A DNA stretch of 64,000 bases from an uncultured Porphyromonadaceae bacterium (lineage in GTDB: Bacteria > Bacteroidota > Bacteroidia > Bacteroidales > Muribaculaceae). Positions 62,138 to 64,000 of the stretch are shown here, one piece after another (positions within the stretch are counted from its first letter, which is position 1; each line of letters starts with the position of its first letter). Under the pieces are notes generated by a model. It worked only from the letters and a program-made list of their open reading frames with translations, made no database searches and was not told the origin of the DNA. The DNA lies in the NCBI GenBank assembly GCA_947177635.1, contig CAMWVQ010000005.1, forward strand, positions 1-64,000, written 5' to 3'. Made by a program: the position numbers and the translations under genes.

Positions 62138-64000
62138 ATGACACGCCGCACCACAGCTTCCATCTTTTCCTCATTTCTGCTCGCAGCCTCGGCTGCGGCC
62201 CAGTCCTCCTCATACCTTATCGAGGGGGAAGCATTCCAGTTCAAAGGAAAATGGGTAGTTGAGAAGTCTTCCGACTGTCTCGGATCCGCGATGCTGCGTG
62301 TCTACCAGGACAACCGCGCCGAGCCTGAGGAGGACGCGCTGACAGTAGTCAACATCACCGAGGGCGGCACATACCGCGTATGGACCCGCTCGCAGGATTA
62401 CGCCAACTCTGCCCGCCCGCGCACATTCACCCTCACCGTCGACGGGAAGCGTATGGCCCAGAGCGGCAACCACGGTGTGGCGGCCTTCCACTGGGAGATG
62501 GTCGGCGAGGTCACCCTTGACCGCAAGCCGACCCTGCTGCGTCTCAGCGACACCGGACTGTATTTCGGACGTTGTGACGCCATCTTCCTGACCCCCGACC
62601 CCACTCTCGACCCCAACACGATGGCCAACACCGAAATCGCCCGCTGGAGGCGAAACCCGGTGACAATGGACTACACCACAGAAAACGCCCCCTCGATCGG
62701 CGCGCCTCTCGATGTCGAGAGCGGCTACACCGTGCTGGCCACCGCATCCAACGACAAAATACGCGTCAGCTTCGTGCGCCGCCCCTCAGATGGACTGATT
62801 GTCTGCAAGACCGATTTCTACGCGGCCGGTTCCTGGCGGCGGTTCTCCGGCCAGAAAGAGGACAACCGGGTGGCCCTGATTTCAAACCCTTCCACCACTC
62901 TTTCTGTCAACCACAACCAGTTTTATCCCGCGTGGAACAGCTGCACGGCCTCACGCACCTTCACTTTCGAGGGTAACAGCTACCCGGTCGCCATCGACGG
63001 CGACAGCAGCAACCCCTTCTTCACCGGGGAACTTACCGAGCCCCGCGCGACAGCCGTCACCAAGACTTCTGGCAACTGCATAAAGGTCACCTACGACTGC
63101 GGCGACAAAGGCTCCCTCACCGGTTACTGGACCATTCCTGACACCGGCTCGCACATCTCCGTGAGGTTTCTCTTCAAGCCTGCCGCCGACGGCACATATT
63201 CCCTCGCCCTGCACGGCGCCAAGGGTGTGGCCGACAGCGACGTCGCCGGTGGCCTCATGCCGCCGATGTATGCAGGCCTGCGCCTCCCCTCCACACCCCA
63301 GATGCTTTTCTCCTCGATGATGCCCCAGTGTCTGGCCGCTGTCTCCCGCCTCGAAAGCCACGGCAAGGCGACGGCGTTTGTCACCGCCGACCTCGACGGC
63401 TTCACTAATGCCTGGGGCGGCTATGACTACTCCCCTGTCGGGTTCACCCTCCGCAACAGCCTCGGCGAGCTGCAGCCTGTTGGCATCTCCCCCCTCCCCG
63501 GCATGGCCGACGCCAAGGTCAAGAGCGGCCGCACGATGGAGGCCCGGTTCATCACCGGTGTAATCGAGGGGGCGTGGGATGACCTCCTGGAATACGCGAG
63601 CGAGAATATCTTCGGGGTATCTGACTACCGCCGCCCGAGCGGAAGCTCTCTCACCGAGACCATGGCAAACATCGTCAGGCTGATCAAGGATGACACCCAC
63701 AGCGGATGGGAACCCTCCCTGAAGGGGTTCTGGGACATCGAGGCCGACGGCAACACTACCCCGACTGTCGTCCATTCCGCCCCGCTGGCCCTTATCGGGG
63801 CCTCTGCCCTCACCGACGACGAGCAGCTCTACGAAAGCCGCGCCCTCCCCACCATCGAATACCTCCTCTCCCGCAACGGCTACCGCACCCGCGCGAATGC
63901 CCCTGCCCCGTTGGCCCCACTTGTGTCGCAGTTCCCCACCACCCTGTATGAGGGAGTCAACACCCTCACCGGCGGACTCAACCCCTGGCTCTCCGCGCTC
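62138..64000 (+). CDS. Large secreted protein, 3' end beyond the window; probable glycan-active protein
   Basis: This ORF is absent from the supplied track, apparently because it has no stop inside the window. From the ATG at 62138 the frame stays open for exactly 621 codons to 64000. A signal peptide (MTRRTTASIFSSFLLAASAAAQ) is followed by a carbohydrate-binding-like beta domain (YLIEGEAFQFKGKWVVEKSS ... RLSDTGLYFGRCDAIFLTPD, about 25-150). A second beta-rich region spans about 170-430. The final visible part is helical (ETMANIVRLIKDDTHSGW), as in alpha/alpha-barrel glycan enzymes. No catalytic residues can be named. It may be cotranscribed with the preceding gene past the hairpin. Confidence 0.7.
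   Translation, partial: MTRRTTASIFSSFLLAASAAAQSSSYLIEGEAFQFKGKWVVEKSSDCLGSAMLRVYQDNRAEPEEDALTVVNITEGGTYRVWTRSQDYANSARPRTFTLTVDGKRMAQSGNHGVAAFHWEMVGEVTLDRKPTLLRLSDTGLYFGRCDAIFLTPDPTLDPNTMANTEIARWRRNPVTMDYTTENAPSIGAPLDVESGYTVLATASNDKIRVSFVRRPSDGLIVCKTDFYAAGSWRRFSGQKEDNRVALISNPSTTLSVNHNQFYPAWNSCTASRTFTFEGNSYPVAIDGDSSNPFFTGELTEPRATAVTKTSGNCIKVTYDCGDKGSLTGYWTIPDTGSHISVRFLFKPAADGTYSLALHGAKGVADSDVAGGLMPPMYAGLRLPSTPQMLFSSMMPQCLAAVSRLESHGKATAFVTADLDGFTNAWGGYDYSPVGFTLRNSLGELQPVGISPLPGMADAKVKSGRTMEARFITGVIEGAWDDLLEYASENIFGVSDYRRPSGSSLTETMANIVRLIKDDTHSGWEPSLKGFWDIEADGNTTPTVVHSAPLALIGASALTDDEQLYESRALPTIEYLLSRNGYRTRANAPAPLAPLVSQFPTTLYEGVNTLTGGLNPWLSAL

Overview
The window is a stretch of Bacteroidota chromosome, most likely from the order Bacteroidales. 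The GC-rich third codon positions, gut-type glycan genes and gene content resemble Muribaculaceae (S24-7), but that family placement is inference. The main sequence evidence is the promoter type: the Bacteroidetes -7 box TAnnTTTG recurs upstream of many genes, often with TTTG 19-20 bp further upstream, and Shine-Dalgarno sequences are mostly absent. Other support comes from type IX secretion (T9SS)-like C-terminal domains, Omp28-like proteins, a THUMP-like methyltransferase and a two-CBM amylomaltase. No phage, insertion sequence, CRISPR array or conjugative gene was seen, so this is mostly core chromosome with small accessory patches.

Layout. 1-2.6 kb: a partial tRNA-Gly, a tRNA-Leu, an AlkZ-like winged-helix protein and a DUF389 membrane protein, closed by a 61-nt near-perfect palindrome. 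2.7-8.7 kb: a secreted GH13 amylase with a GLUG/T9SS protein, a formate/nitrite transporter, and a divergent GH53 endo-galactanase. 8.7-12.4 kb: translation genes rplY, pth, an S4 protein, an RluA-type pseudouridine synthase and fmt. 12.4-16.2 kb: a type II NADH dehydrogenase, a YIP1-like membrane protein, smpB and a THUMP-like methyltransferase. 16.2-22 kb: a heavy-metal RND efflux operon (adaptor, CzcA/CusA pump, TolC-like channel) interrupted by an inverted-repeat element. 22-26.6 kb: rmuC, an OmpA-like protein, tRNA-Ser, a wrecked TonB-receptor gene, and a cysteine-less thioredoxin-like protein behind a multi-hairpin leader.

26.7-39.6 kb: a ClC channel, malQ, an MCE protein, a cell-wall amidase, priA, an MBL-fold hydrolase, a BamE-like lipoprotein, a prolyl oligopeptidase and a small membrane protein. 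39.6-46.3 kb: an RNase D-like exonuclease with a histone-H1-like Lys/Ala tail, then a five-gene extracytoplasmic cluster (two Omp28-like proteins, a TlpA-like thioredoxin, a DUF6029 barrel and a small secreted protein) that contains the second copy of the inverted-repeat element. 46.4-54.4 kb: a coiled-coil lipoprotein, rsmI, a very acidic disordered protein, a PBP4-type carboxypeptidase, a TetR regulator with fabG, an ECF sigma operon, a Tyr/Gln-rich TM2 protein and tRNA-His. 54.4-60.4 kb: panC-panD-ffh-folD-capA on the minus strand, then recR and a GNAT acetyltransferase on the plus strand. 60.4-64 kb: two secreted proteins; the first lies behind a promoter with two identical 21-bp operator-like repeats. 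The second is a large ORF that runs off the window and is missing from the supplied ORF track.

The most promising less-described items are the two-copy inverted-repeat element, the structured leader near 25.9 kb, the tandem operator near 60.5 kb, the Omp28/TlpA/DUF6029 cluster, and the exonuclease with a histone-like tail.
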